Source of the DNA: Adiantum capillus-veneris
Lineage: Eukaryota > Streptophyta > Polypodiopsida > Polypodiales > Pteridaceae
NCBI GenBank assembly: GCA_014529385.2
Contig: CM043942.1
Coordinates: 51,838,274-51,902,273, forward strand
Direction of reading: 5' to 3'
Length of the DNA stretch: 64,000 nucleotides
The translations under genes and the position numbers were made by a program. Each line of letters begins with the position of its first letter. Within the stretch, counting starts at the first letter, position 1. The notes under the pieces are model-generated. The model did not search any database. It saw only the letters and a list, made by a program, of their open reading frames with translations, and was not told the origin of the DNA. Positions 22,258 to 32,137 of the stretch are shown here, piece by piece.

Positions 22258-22269
22258 TGGTAGCAGAGC
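22258..22269 (+). other. Primer-binding-site-like sequence
   Basis: TGGTAGCAGAGC immediately after the CA end of the LTR-like block; one base differs from the common TGGTATCAGAGC. Confidence 0.6.
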
Positions 22270-23332
22270 TGCACGACAGCGTATTGAGGGGGCGTATGTC
22301 AAGAGAAAAGTGTGGAAAGATGGAGGTACTATCTTGTGGGCTCTCTATGCAAATGCTGCCACTACTGTTGTAAAAGCCAAAAGATTTGATTGTTGTGTAC
22401 ATATTTACCGTGAACATAGAATTAAGGAGTTGCTTACTGATAAGGCAGTGATTGAGTTCGCTCCCACTATCGCGTTCACTGTTGTGAAGGTTGAGACCTC
22501 CACAAGGTCCGATGGTGGTGATAGTTATCGTTTAACCATCGCAGATGGCCCTGCATCCAGTGATAGAGCAAGTGTGACTCATCAATTTGATCTATTTTTC
22601 CTTGATATCTTAAGTCTTATCTCTAATCTGGATTATTTGTGCAGTTGCTATTTGTTCCTTCCAGGTGTGTCGATTATCATCTCATGGTTGATGCTTTGAA
22701 AACCAAGGGTTCTTTTTCATGTGTTGCGCACAACATCAACGTCTTCAAATCAGCATCAAGCATATTATCTGTGGTGGACGCAACTCTTATTTGTGCATTG
22801 CCGAAAAATCTAAAGAGTGTTTTCTCGCAGCATCTCTCAAAACAAGTCACTAGTATGGGATTTGGGAAGAAGGTAATCTACTTTAACTAGATCTATTTGC
22901 GTGAGCATTGCTTGCAAGTTGTAATCTCATAATGGTTTGTAGGTCTTTGGAACTTTGGAGATTGTTAACATCAACAGTTTGGAGGTGGAATATGTGTGTG
23001 ACTCTTGCAAAGGCAGAAATGTTAGTCGTCAAATTTGCAACCCCTTTTGTTACTCATGTGGAAAGCCTGTGTAGATTGTGAAGTTGCCTTCTCTTCAAGC
23101 TAAAATCTGTTTGCAAAATGGAGAATCTGTACAAGTAATTCTGCAAGGAAATATCGTGGATGTAGTTCTAAATTTTCCCAAGCCTTTTCTCAGCCTGTTT
23201 TATGAGAATTTGTTAGACTTGAAATCATCTCTTGTTGCCTTTAGCAAAGCTGGAACATACTCTATAGACAAGCACGGTTTTGTGATTGATTACAAGGCAC
23301 CCTAAATTGTATCTTTCCTCCTAACCTTTTGC

Positions 23333-24303
23333 TTGAAGAACGGTAGTATGGATGCCTATCCTTCATCCTTTTTTGTAAATGACAAAAAGCTTTATGTTTT
23401 GCCAAATTTTTGGTCTACATATAATAGTAACAATGATGTTTTGCAAGCTTTGATTTGTCTCTTCAATTGTTATATGTCTCTCATTGAATTGGAAAAACAT
23501 CTTCTTGACCTTATAATGCTTGACCTTGCTAACAATAAAAATGAAACACGAGTTGTATGGATTGCACCATGGACAAATAGTGTTGTTGATAGCACCGCAT
23601 TGCATGACCACTTGAACACTTTGATACATACACGAGGAACGTCTCGGCTCTTGAGCATGCACTTGGTTATCTTGTTTTGCCGACAATTTAATGTGACATG
23701 TGTTGTCCTTGTCTTCCAAAATAGAAGTTTATCAAATCTGTTTTTTGTGAAGGCATAAGCATAGAATCCACATCTGCAATACCTTCACTTGCTTCCATTA
23801 TTTCTGAACCAAAATGTGTATGGCTTCCTATGTCGTCGAAGCTTTTAAATAGCCACGTTGTGTTTGGAGCAAAGATGACATTGCTTGCTTGACCACGTTG
23901 ATTAACGAGAATCCATTTGCAAGTGCTAAAGATATTGTTCAACTCTTTCAAGCGTCCTATCCTTATTCATTCTCAAGCAAGCAAATTTTTAACTAAGGTT
24001 TATAAAATGTGGAAAGACCCGAGTTTACAAACAAGCAGTGACGTGAGGGTGTCAAAATCACGAGCAACTCTTTACGCAAGAAAAATTCTAGATGTTCCAT
24101 GCTATCCATGTGCCTCTTGCAATGGTTTGTTTTTTCATAAGAATTTGAGGCTATTATCAGACGGTGACTTGCTTCTCTTGAAGGAGTTGAGAGTCCTGTC
24201 ACTACTTCGTACATGGACTCTCATGCATGTGTTGCTTGCAAGCGGGCATTGAAATGTCAACAAATTCCACCTTTTTGCATGCAAGGGTTGCTAGTTTTCA
24301 ATT
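23333..24303 (+). pseudogene. Helitron N-terminal region, possible degenerate OTU-like module and Cys-rich module
   Basis: Open stretches 23333-23758 and 23917-24252 with stops between. The first has NNDVLQALICLFNCYMSL and later FCRQFNVTCVVLVF, spaced and shaped somewhat like the start and end of an OTU protease, but the catalytic Cys is not where expected. The second ends CYPCASCNGLFFHKNLRLLS followed, in another frame, by CVACKRALKCQQIPPF, a Cys-pair pattern often seen before the conserved N-terminal domain of Helitron and Helentron proteins. The position just upstream of that domain supports belonging to the same polyprotein. The OTU idea is weak. Confidence 0.45.
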
Positions 24304-24308
24304 GAACT

Positions 24309-24761
24309 ATGGAGAATGTTTCACAATTGAATGCTATAGAGCGCCGTCTTGTGTCTCTTAGAATTCCATTTGCCCAAATAAGAGAACTTACTTATGAGGG
24401 GCAATATGGGTTGCGAGGAAGCATTGTCAACGTTATGGCAGATTTGTCTAGGGTGCAAATTGTATTGCCTCGCTTCGCAGACGATCAAGCTATTGTCCTT
24501 GTGCAGATCAAGCGAAAATTAGAATATGATCATGCATACCTAAGTGGAGTTGTCCGGCCCTCATTTGTGCTACGAGCATTGCATCAACTTGTGCTTAAGC
24601 CATTGTATCTTGAAAATGGTGCCACTATCAATTCTTCTTGGTCATCTGCCTTCTCTTTAATCTCCGACATTGCTATCTCTCCTAACTTTGATAACTCTGT
24701 AGATGACCAAGAACCATCTGACACTCTTTCCATGGCCTTTACACTTCTCAGCAAGTTGTAG
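24309..24761 (+). pseudogene. Helitron N-terminal conserved domain
   Basis: 150-residue open frame with ERRLVSLRIPFAQIRELTYE, GQYGLRGSIVNVMADLSRVQ, then VLVQIKRKLEYDHAYL and VRPSFVLRALHQLVLKPLY. This layout (L.ER.VS.RIPF.QI, GQY...G.VVNV, KRKL.Y, VRP..VL.AL..L) is that of the domain preceding Rep in Helitron/Helentron proteins (DUF6570-like). The first ATG of the open frame is at 24309, but the conserved pattern probably begins upstream. The frame ends at 24761 and Rep continues in another frame. Confidence 0.72.
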
Positions 24762-24811
24762 ATCACAATGCACAAGCCAAGAGTGTTGCACCTTGTGAGG
24801 GGTTTGCACCA

Positions 24812-26011
24812 TTGAGCCTTTTTGACGATGAAGCTTGTGAAGAGTTATCTTTCCCAGCATTGTTCTTTGGCGAAAGAAGGCAATATCATCTCTTGGCAAA
24901 AAAAAGGTATCAGAAAGTCGCGCAATGGGAGCTTAACAATGTGGACAGAAGATTTGCAGGAGATATCAATAATATTTTTTTCAAGACAATGAAGATTATC
25001 ATCAGCAAGGTCCTCGGCTCTATATGGGTGCGTTTACGTAAAGGTAAGCGGCGAGACAAGCAGCTGCAAGCTAAAGATGTTCAATCAACAACCAATGTCG
25101 AACAACTACTTTCATCCCAAGTCGGATATAGTGACTTTGAGAAGTTGCGGACTTCCACTGACTACAAAGAAAAACTGAAGCTCAATGTTTTCGCCATGAT
25201 TCGACAATTAGGACAACCCACGTTCTTTATTACATTCTCATGCGCAGAGCAAAGGTGGAAGCCGTTGATGGATTGCTTGATTAAACTCAATCCACACATT
25301 GTTGAAGACAATCAATCCAATAGGTGTGCTGACATGAGAACACTAGTCCGATCAGATCCTACTACAACAGCTCGATATTATGTCCACAGATTTAGAGAAA
25401 CCAAGAAATAACTAAAACGTGACAAAACCATTCTCGGTGAGCTGATGGATTATTTCTTTGTCACTGAGTTCCAACAAAGAGGAAGCCAACATGACCATGG
25501 GTTGCTTTGGATAGAAAATGCACCTGTATTTGGCATTGCTTCGAATGACGAGGTGGTGGATTTTATTGATTCATATATAACGACAAACAAGGATGAGCTT
25601 GATGAATCCTTGAGAGCTGTCCAGATTCACTCACATCGCAAGACATGCAAAAAGCACAAAAATTTGTGTCGATTTGGCTTCCCACGACCACCCTCAAGAA
25701 GGACAATTATCTTATGCCCAAACAATGTGAACAACACAACAAGACAACAAATTGTCGACAGGAAGAGACATATCGATGAACAGCTCCTTGCTTTAGAACG
25801 TGAACCGACACTGTTGTTTGATGCTTGGTTAGAAACACTGAATATGGATGAAGAGGACTACCTCCAAGCACTTTGCATAAACATAACAGATCCAACACTT
25901 CTTTTGAAAAGAGACCCCAAGGACATTTTCACAAATAACTTCAACAAGAAACTTTGTGCATTATGGGATGCAAATATTGATATTCAATTTATTTTCAATG
26001 GACACTGGTGA
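24812..26011 (+). pseudogene. Helitron Rep (HUH nuclease), first part with the HUH motif
   Basis: One frame with a single stop (TAA at 25409-25411). The first part contains FALFFGERRQYHLLAK-type sequence (beginning FPALFFGE), RRFAGDINNIFFKT and LNVFAMIRQLGQPTFFITFS, the usual Helitron Rep entry. After the stop, TEFQQRGSQHDHGLLWIE carries the HUH motif (His-Asp-His) that binds the metal for DNA nicking. Further on is the Cys/His cluster HRKTCKKHKNLCRFGFPRPP. The frame is lost near 25990-26011, just before the tyrosine motif. Confidence 0.88.
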
Positions 26012-26861
26012 AGCTGCATATTGCACATCATACATGACAAAAAATGACAGCTCCGTAAGCAAAGCAATCAAACACGTGGTTGAAGCTTGCAAGAAGAACA
26101 ACTTACCAACGTTGGAACGCTTGAAAAATATTGGTGGCGCATTGATCAACGCACAAGAAATGACATCACAACAAGCAGCATACATTGCATTGTCGCTACC
26201 TTTGCATAGTGCTAGCAGAGAATTTGTGTTTATAAATGCTGATTGGAGCGCCGAGAGGACATTGTTGTTGAAAAGAAGAGCCATGCTGGATTCTTTGCGG
26301 CCTGAGGACACAAATATATTCTTCGATGACCTAGTCACAAAGTACGCACGCCGTCCACCTAATCTACAGTGCTTATGCTTGGCTGAATATAGCAACTACA
26401 AGCTCGTTCATGGCTGTCCTCAAAAGAACAAAAAAACTCGCATTATTAGGTTTATCAATTTCAAATTGGAGAAGGACTCTGAGAGACATTATCATGAGCT
26501 TTGTTTATTGTTTTTACCATTCATTGGTGAAGAGTCAACCTTTGAACCGACACCTAGCTCTTGGAGAGAGAAATATATCACACACTCTCAAACAATAAAT
26601 GAGAACCGTCAAAAATTCTCAAGCTTGGAGACCACAACTTCAACCATTGTGGAGTCCTCAATGAACACTTCATCAAGTGTAGAAACAATGGAAATTCACA
26701 AATACAATCTAGATCTTGATCTTCAAGGACCTCCACTTGCAGCGAGGCCGCTCCCTCTTTCTAAGAAGCTCGCACTACCGAACGAGCAATACCATTCATT
26801 AGTTGAAAAATTAAACACTGATCAACGATCCCTTTATGATGACATTTTAACCAGGAATTGA
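25985..26861 (+). pseudogene. Helitron Rep tyrosine motif and linker to helicase
   Basis: In the next frame AAYCTSYMTKNDSS supplies the two tyrosines (Y-x3-Y) and following Lys of the Helitron Rep active site, which form the covalent link to DNA. Downstream are RLKNIGGALINAQEMTSQQA and FVFINADWSAERTLLLKRRA, matching the Rep-to-helicase linker of Helitrons. It ends with a single TGA at 26859-26861; the helicase continues in the same frame. Confidence 0.85.
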
Positions 26862-27488
26862 TTGAAGCCAATGAAGCCTATTCATCTTTTCTTGACGGGA
26901 GGTGCAGTGACAGGGAAGACTTTCGTGCTGCAAACTATAGTCCAAGGGTTGATTCGACACTATACCTTGGCGATTCAACTTGACATTGAACTCCCCACAG
27001 CTTTACTAATGGCATATACTGGCAAAGCAGCATTCAATATTGGGGGGACAACAATTCACTCTGCATTGCGTCCACCACTCGTGCATCAAGCTTATGTCAA
27101 CCTCTTTTCTAGCAGCCTTGCTGAACTTTCACAATTATAAAAAAACCTCAAACTAGTTATGTTTGATGAGGCCTCCTTGATAGGCAACATACTTCTAAGA
27201 ATCATAGATATAAGACTTCACAACATCAAGCATAACCACATTGAACCATTTGGTGGTTTGGACGTAATTTTTTGTGGAGATCTTTGTCAAGCTAGCCCAG
27301 TTCGGGACCGTTGGATCTTTTGCGAGCCACAAGAACCAATTGAATTGCTCACACCCTCTTTTTGGCACACACATATCAAATGCCATGAGATAACACAAAT
27401 AATGCACCAATCAGACACAAAAATTTTATTTATGTTCTCAACAGAATATGGAAGGCTCAACAAACAGACGAAGATTTGCTCTATGTGA
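26862..27488 (+). pseudogene. PIF1-type helicase, motifs I to III
   Basis: Same frame as the tyrosine segment, with one further stop (TAA at 27138-27140). Walker A is FLTGGAVTGKTFVLQTI (the usual GGAGTGKS with Val and Thr changes, catalytic Lys kept). YTGKAAFNIGGTTIHSAL is motif Ia. VMFDEASLI is Walker B, and FGGLDVIFCGDLCQASPV is motif III with the Gln. Expected role: 5'-3' unwinding during rolling-circle transposition. The frame shifts near 27450. Confidence 0.88.
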
Positions 27489-27955
27489 ACTCTACTCTTA
27501 GAAACAAATTGTTTGACAAATTCATGACACCTCATCTATTCTACACAAACAAATTGAAGAACGAACATAATCAACTTATTTTCAATGGCTTGGCTACCCA
27601 GACATACATAGTACACGCGAAAGACACTTTCCACAAAACATGCTCTAAAAATCTTGTCGTTCCAAATGATCCTCAGATGACTGCGGGTTTGACAACCACC
27701 TTGGAGCTAAAACGCGAAATGATAGTTGAGGTTTCTAGTGGCAACATCAACATAGACGACGGTCTAGTGAATGGTGCAGATGGTATTCTCAAACACGTAG
27801 AAAAAAGGAACAATTCTCATATCGCATGGATACATTTCTTCGACATTTCAACAGGGGCAAAACAACAAGCTGAAAATTCACGTCTCTACACTCAATCTAT
27901 AGAACACCCATCTTTGAAACAACAAAAGAATTCTAGGTTGGGAAGAACTTGTTGA
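27476..27955 (+). pseudogene. PIF1-type helicase, middle part
   Basis: A frame shifted relative to the preceding helicase block. FYTNKLKNEHNQLIF resembles the motif IV region and LKREMIVEVSSGNINIDDGL followed by VNGADGILKHV the conserved LK-G-VML....DGL.NG pattern of PIF1 and Helitron helicases. It ends with a stop at 27953-27955, overlapping the next open frame by 7 nt in another phase. Confidence 0.8.
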
Positions 27956-28953
27956 ATAGCGTATCCAGGACACAGCTCCCCATTCAAGCAGCAAATGCAC
28001 GAATTATTCATAGGTCACAAGGCTTGGCAATGCAAGCGGTTGCATTTGACCCAACAGCAATCAATGCGCATGGCTTGGTTTACACATCTCTTTCTCGATT
28101 CAAGGATCCCGTTAATCTTCACATCCTCAAACCAATACTTGCAAACCAAATCCAAGTTGATGCAATCGTGCTCACTGAGTTGGAGAGACTAAAAAACAAC
28201 GCCAGATGGGAACACTTGATCTCCTTGCTTTCCCACTTCCAAGAGACACACTACATCATTCAATCCCTAAATGTTGTCTCCATCCAGAAGCATCTTCACC
28301 AAATTAAAAGTGATCCAAATTTAATGATGTCAGACATTCTATGCCTCCAAGAAACAAGACAAAACACTTTCTTTAACCCACTTGCACCAGATTTCAACCA
28401 CATTCATTATTACAACAAATTTGGTATGTCAATCTTTCACAAGGACCATGTCATTGTTCACTCCACAAAGAAACTATCAGCCCTTGGAATTGAAGTCATT
28501 GAAGCTTTCATTTCTATACACGGAGAACTTTTGCTCCATGTAGTCTCAGTTTACAAATCACCAAAAATTCCATTGGATTCCTTGCTACTAATACTAAAGA
28601 GTGTGATCCATGCAGCTGCCGACATTGAAGCAAGCATCATCATTGGCAACTTCAACATTGACAACAACCTCAAAAATACTCACTATCAACACTTGGAAAG
28701 GGAACTACACTCTCATGGATACAAACAACAAATCCATGATGTGACCACAGTGTACAACTCGAAGCTCGATCACATTTGGCCAAAAACTCTTATGCCATCC
28801 ACAGTATCAGGGACGAGATTTTTCTTTTGGTCAGATCACTCTCTATACATCTTTTGCTCCCAAGTAAAACAAACCCCCTCCCCCCCCCCCCCCCCCCCCT
28901 CTCTCTCTCTCCCTCTCCCCTCCCTCCCATTAAACAAAAGCAAAAACACATGA
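27949..28953 (+). CDS. Helicase C-terminal motifs fused to an EEP (AP-endonuclease-like) domain
   Basis: A single uninterrupted frame of 334 residues. Residues 8-60 are helicase motifs V-VI (QLPIQAANARIIHRSQGLAM, GLVYTSLSRFKDPVNLHIL). From about residue 103 it becomes an exonuclease-endonuclease-phosphatase fold: SLNVVS near 106-111, ILCLQETR with the catalytic Glu at 135, GNFN at 233-236 where GDFN is expected, LDH at 273-275 and SDH at 295-297. The tail is Pro/Ser/Leu low complexity from a C/CT tract. No stop separates helicase from EEP, so this is a true fusion and not a neighbouring LINE. A C-terminal EEP marks Helentron-type elements. The Asp-to-Asn change probably abolishes nuclease activity. 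Confidence 0.83.
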   Translation: MLNSVSRTQLPIQAANARIIHRSQGLAMQAVAFDPTAINAHGLVYTSLSRFKDPVNLHILKPILANQIQVDAIVLTELERLKNNARWEHLISLLSHFQETHYIIQSLNVVSIQKHLHQIKSDPNLMMSDILCLQETRQNTFFNPLAPDFNHIHYYNKFGMSIFHKDHVIVHSTKKLSALGIEVIEAFISIHGELLLHVVSVYKSPKIPLDSLLLILKSVIHAAADIEASIIIGNFNIDNNLKNTHYQHLERELHSHGYKQQIHDVTTVYNSKLDHIWPKTLMPSTVSGTRFFFWSDHSLYIFCSQVKQTPSPPPPPPSLSLPLPSLPLNKSKNT

Positions 28954-29327
28954 AACTACAACATTCACTTCCTTTGCCAAGCTTTTTCCAGATGTATACA
29001 CAAGCGCAAGATATTTTAACATTTGATATTCCTCTTTATCACTTGCGAATCTTTTCCTGTTGTCTTGATTTCATATATGCACGCCTCGTGAAATTTTCAC
29101 TCTTTTCAATAACTGCAGAGCTTGGGCTAAACACAATTGAGTATGAAATATGCTTTTTTGAAACTCAGTGAGAAAGAAGAGCAACTCTACTTAAATTTGA
29201 GACAGAGAGTGCCGATTTAGTACGAGAGTTTTTTGTTCATCCATCAAGGGCAGGCCTCGTGATTTTATCACTTGTTTAAATACAAAACATTTAATCTAAA
29301 GTGCAAAAGTGAAGGAGTAAGACTTGT
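28954..29327. other. Flank after the EEP domain with two similar hairpin-forming repeats
   Basis: No gene. Two 18-nt segments, GCCTCGTGAAATTTTCAC (29083-29100) and GCCTCGTGATTTTATCAC (29254-29271), each contain a small inverted repeat. They could belong to the Helitron 3' terminal region, but no CTRR end is clear. Confidence 0.4.
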
Positions 29328-30379
29328 ATACTGGGGCACTTATGGGACGGTGACAACAAGAGTTGGAAAACCATTGACCGTCTAGTTACCCACTACCAAC
29401 TAAATAGCTTGGAGGTCTTGTTGGTCCACAAAGTGAGGAAAGAGCTTGACAATATAGTGACGCCTATCTGTGATTCGGAGTTAAACGGGAATGCCTGGAA
29501 ATGGCCCAGAAGAAGTCTCTTCTGGAAACCCCATGCTAAAGACATCTATCAGACAATGATACATAAGAAGAATTGGTCTAGCCCCCTTAACAAGATATGG
29601 AAAAAAAAATGGCCGGATGAAAGGTGGGAGCAAGTAATGGAGAACATCTGGAAGCCAAAGGTTCCGCAGCACATGAAGGTATTTTTGTGGAAGGTAATCT
29701 AGGGTGCTCTACCGACGGGGGTGAAGATTCAGGAAAGAGGGATTGGGTCAGATCGATGCTTGGGATGCAGGTTGGCTAGTGAAGATCTTGCTCACCTCTC
29801 ATGGATTGCCCAACTATCAAAGCCCTCGTAGGGAAAATATGTAAGTGGTTCCATAGAACATGGAAAATTAGTTTTTACAAGACTGATCTCTTCCTTGGAG
29901 GGAAGAATTCGGATGATCCTAACATCCTCATCAGCACTCAGATCGTCAGATACATCTTCTTACATAATGTATGGCAGACAAGGAACCGCCGTGTGTTTGA
30001 AGGAGGTCTTGAGGTGGCAAGCTTCGCAAAAATTATACAAGAAAGCAAAGTGCTAATATGGACGCTCGGATGCAAGCAACACTCGGAGGATTGGTCTAGG
30101 ACTACTTGGGCTTTGTTGACAGTAGAGGGCACGCATAGGACGGGGGAAAATCTTGGCTATCGGTAATTAAAAGATCTCAAAAGAACATGATAAGGGACCC
30201 TTTGTATCAAGGATAAGGGGGTGAGTTGGGTGGGATGGCTGCCCTGATAGCCGTTGTAATTATGATCCCTAGATGATGTCATGGCTTAACACGAGCATGA
30301 CAAGACCTTGTAATTATTTGGGTTGATAAATAGAATTCACTCACAATTGTGAGTTTTGCTATTTTAAAAAAAAAAGGGG
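29328..30379 (+). mobile_element. 5'-truncated L1-type LINE 3' end with poly(A)
   Basis: Starts inside coding sequence and ends with an A tract (about 30366-30375) followed by GGGG. A candidate 7-bp target duplication GACTTGT flanks it at 29321-29327 and 30380-30386. Coding content is the zinc-binding C-terminal part of a plant LINE reverse transcriptase. 5' truncation plus a poly(A) tail is the normal mark of LINE insertion. Confidence 0.72.
29336..30166 (+). pseudogene. LINE reverse transcriptase C-terminal fragment (zf-RVT region)
   Basis: HLWDGDNKSWKTIDRLVTHY leads into NIWKPKVPQHMKVFLWKVI. After a stop, the same frame continues GALPTGVKIQERGI, DRCLGCRLASEDLAHL, the pattern of the zf-RVT domain (W..IWK.KVP...K.FLW, G.LPT...L..RG, C..C....E...HL). 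A second open stretch 29801-30166 (IVRYIFLHNVWQTRNRRVFE) is the usual LINE tail. Endonuclease and RT palm are missing. Confidence 0.75.
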
Positions 30380-30386
30380 GACTTGT

Positions 30387-30772
30387 GGAATGACCTCCTT
30401 TTGACAATGAAAAAAAAGATTTACTTTCTTTCTTTTGCCAAAATACTTTTCATTCTACATAAAATATGTCTCATACAAAAAAGTTAAATTGGAGGGGAAT
30501 TTTACTCCTCAATGCAGATTTGACTTTTGAATTTGAAGATATATCAGGATTATTATTTTCAAGGGGATTTTTTCAAGATCAATATTGATATTATTTTAAT
30601 AAATTCTATAATTTTGTATTTTAAATTTTTGAAAATTACTCTAAAGAGACACTCATATACTTTTTCTTAAAGTTCTAGAAAAATTGACATCTCCACAAGT
30701 CACGAGGAAACATGCTATCCCGTCCCCTCTCCCACCAAGTTGTTGATTTTTTGCGATGATTGTGTACGCACA

Positions 30773-30804
<32 letters not shown>

Positions 30805-30904
30805 AGGAAAACTCGAAATTTGAGTATCTTTCTATGAATAGAGGGGGGGTTTGCTTGCTTATCATAAAGTTAAGCCAACCACATGCCAACTCCAAATGTA
30901 GTTC

Positions 30905-30940
<36 letters not shown>
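30387..30940. repeat. AT-rich unit duplicated ~2 kb downstream (32440-32990)
   Basis: Shared landmarks include ccttttgacaatgaaaa, tattgatattatttt, attactctaaagag and tttcttaaagttct, in the same order at both places, with clear divergence. No coding potential. A GA tract is present at about 30775-30801. Confidence 0.7.
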
Positions 30941-30942
<2 letters not shown>

Positions 30943-31053
30943 AGAGGGCATCAATCAATGAGAAGAAGAGAGTAGATAGAGGTTGTGTGTGTTAAAAGAG
31001 AGAGCCAATCAACGAGAAGAAGAGAGCAAAGAGACAGTGTGTGTGTGTGATAT

Positions 31054-31118
<65 letters not shown>

Positions 31119-31161
31119 GGGGGGGGGAGAGAGCCACTGATCAATGAAAAGAAATAGGGGG

Positions 31162-31201
<40 letters not shown>

Positions 31202-31259
31202 ATAGAGGCGTTTATTTTCAACAACTACTCACATTAAAATATCCTCAGTTTTTAGTAAA

Positions 31260-31301
<42 letters not shown>

Positions 31302-31420
31302 AAGAAGAAAAAGAAGATTAGTTCTACCTCCAATAAATTTTGAACTCTAAATCTGTTTCTTAGAAGGGAATTTGGATAACCAATCTACTATATGTAGGCA
31401 ACAAAAAGGAAATTTTAATT

Positions 31421-31468
<48 letters not shown>

Positions 31469-31647
31469 AAAAAGCTTATTCGTATTATTTGAAAAATCTC
31501 TGAGAATTCACCCACGAGGGAGAGAGAGAGAGAGAGAGAGAGAGATCAGAGGGCATCAATCAGTGAGAAGAAGAGAGTAGATAGAGGTTGTATGTGTTAA
31601 AAGAGAGAGCCAATCAACGAAAAGAAGAGAGCAAAGAGACATGTGTG

Positions 31648-31701
<54 letters not shown>

Positions 31702-32069
31702 GTCAGACAATATAGAGCCATGATCAATGAAAAGAAATAGGTAGGAGAGAGAGAGAGAGAGAGAGATCATAGAGACGTTGATTTTCAACAACTACTCACA
31801 ACAAAGTATCTTCAGTTTTCAGTAAAAGATAGATAGAGAGAGAGAGAGAGGGAGAGAGAGAGAGAGAGGATGAAGAAGAAAAAGAAGATTAGTTCTACCT
31901 CCAATAAATCTTGAACTCTGAATCTGTTTCTTAGAAGGGAATTTGGATGAAGAAGAAAAAGAAGATTAGTTCTACCTCCAATAAATTTTGAACTCTGAAT
32001 CTGTTTCTTAGAAGGGAATTTGGATGACCAATCTACTACATGTAGGTAATAAAAAGGGAATTTTAACTG

Positions 32070-32102
<33 letters not shown>

Positions 32103-32137
32103 AAAAGGCTTATTCGTATTATTTGAAAAATCTCTGA
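30941..32137. repeat. 605-bp tandem duplication rich in GA/TA/CT microsatellites
   Basis: tcagagggcatcaatca starts at 30941 and again at 31546. Both units run through AT and GA tracts, tgaagaagaaaaagaagatt, a CT tract and cttattcgtattatttgaaa. Within unit 2 a 77-bp segment beginning ggatgaag is itself duplicated (31868 and 31945). No gene. Confidence 0.88.

Larger units (their letters stand above)
19780..22291 (+). mobile_element. One-LTR retroelement remnant inside an RPA-like exon
   Basis: A 2478-bp LTR-like block (19780-22257) with ends TGTGAGAG...CTCTACA is followed at once by TGGTAGCAGAGC, a close match to the initiator tRNA-Met primer site. After only about 13 further bases comes ATTGAGGGGG, which looks like a polypurine tract, and then the RPA-like frame resumes in register. 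The internal genes and the second LTR are absent. The left flank is CTGGC; the right flank keeps at most its final GC. Confidence 0.6.
19075..23305 (+). pseudogene. RPA large-subunit-like single-strand DNA-binding gene, spliced, disrupted
   Basis: Proposed coding blocks: 19075-19318, 19389-19779, 22292-22573, 22645-22872 and 22943-23074, the second and third separated by an inserted LTR. Introns 19319-19388, 22574-22644 and 22873-22942 are 70-71 bp with GT...AG ends, and the frame fits across each. The protein has an acidic start (DFEDDLE), a Lys-rich patch (KLKRSSPSKALRKALS), an OB-fold-like stretch (VTFVVTKVFVNEFVESFEVG) and a Cys cluster CDSCKGRNVSRQIC...CYSCGKP, like the zinc ribbon of the RPA70 C-terminal domain. 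TAG at 23072-23074 ends the frame; similar sequence stays open in phase to 23305. Expected role: coating single-stranded DNA during rolling-circle transposition. RPA identity is inference from pattern. The true start is uncertain and may lie upstream. Confidence 0.62.
19075..28953 (+). mobile_element. Helitron/Helentron-type rolling-circle transposon, coding portion
   Basis: Two plus-strand coding blocks: an RPA/OB-fold gene with three short introns (19075-23305) and a Rep-helicase-EEP polyprotein in several frames (about 23333-28953). HUH Rep, PIF1 helicase and RPA are the known Helitron protein set, with RPA typical of plant Helitrons. A C-terminal EEP domain is known from the Helentron/Helitron2 type. 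Element ends are not located: no convincing TC start or CTRR end could be fixed. An LTR-type insertion occupies 19780-22291, and many stops and frameshifts show decay. Confidence 0.8.

Noticed and set aside
28244-28860. EEP domain as the start of an inserted LINE
   Set aside because: It is in one unbroken frame with helicase motifs V-VI, no RT follows it, and the LINE fragment downstream is separate with its own flanking repeat.
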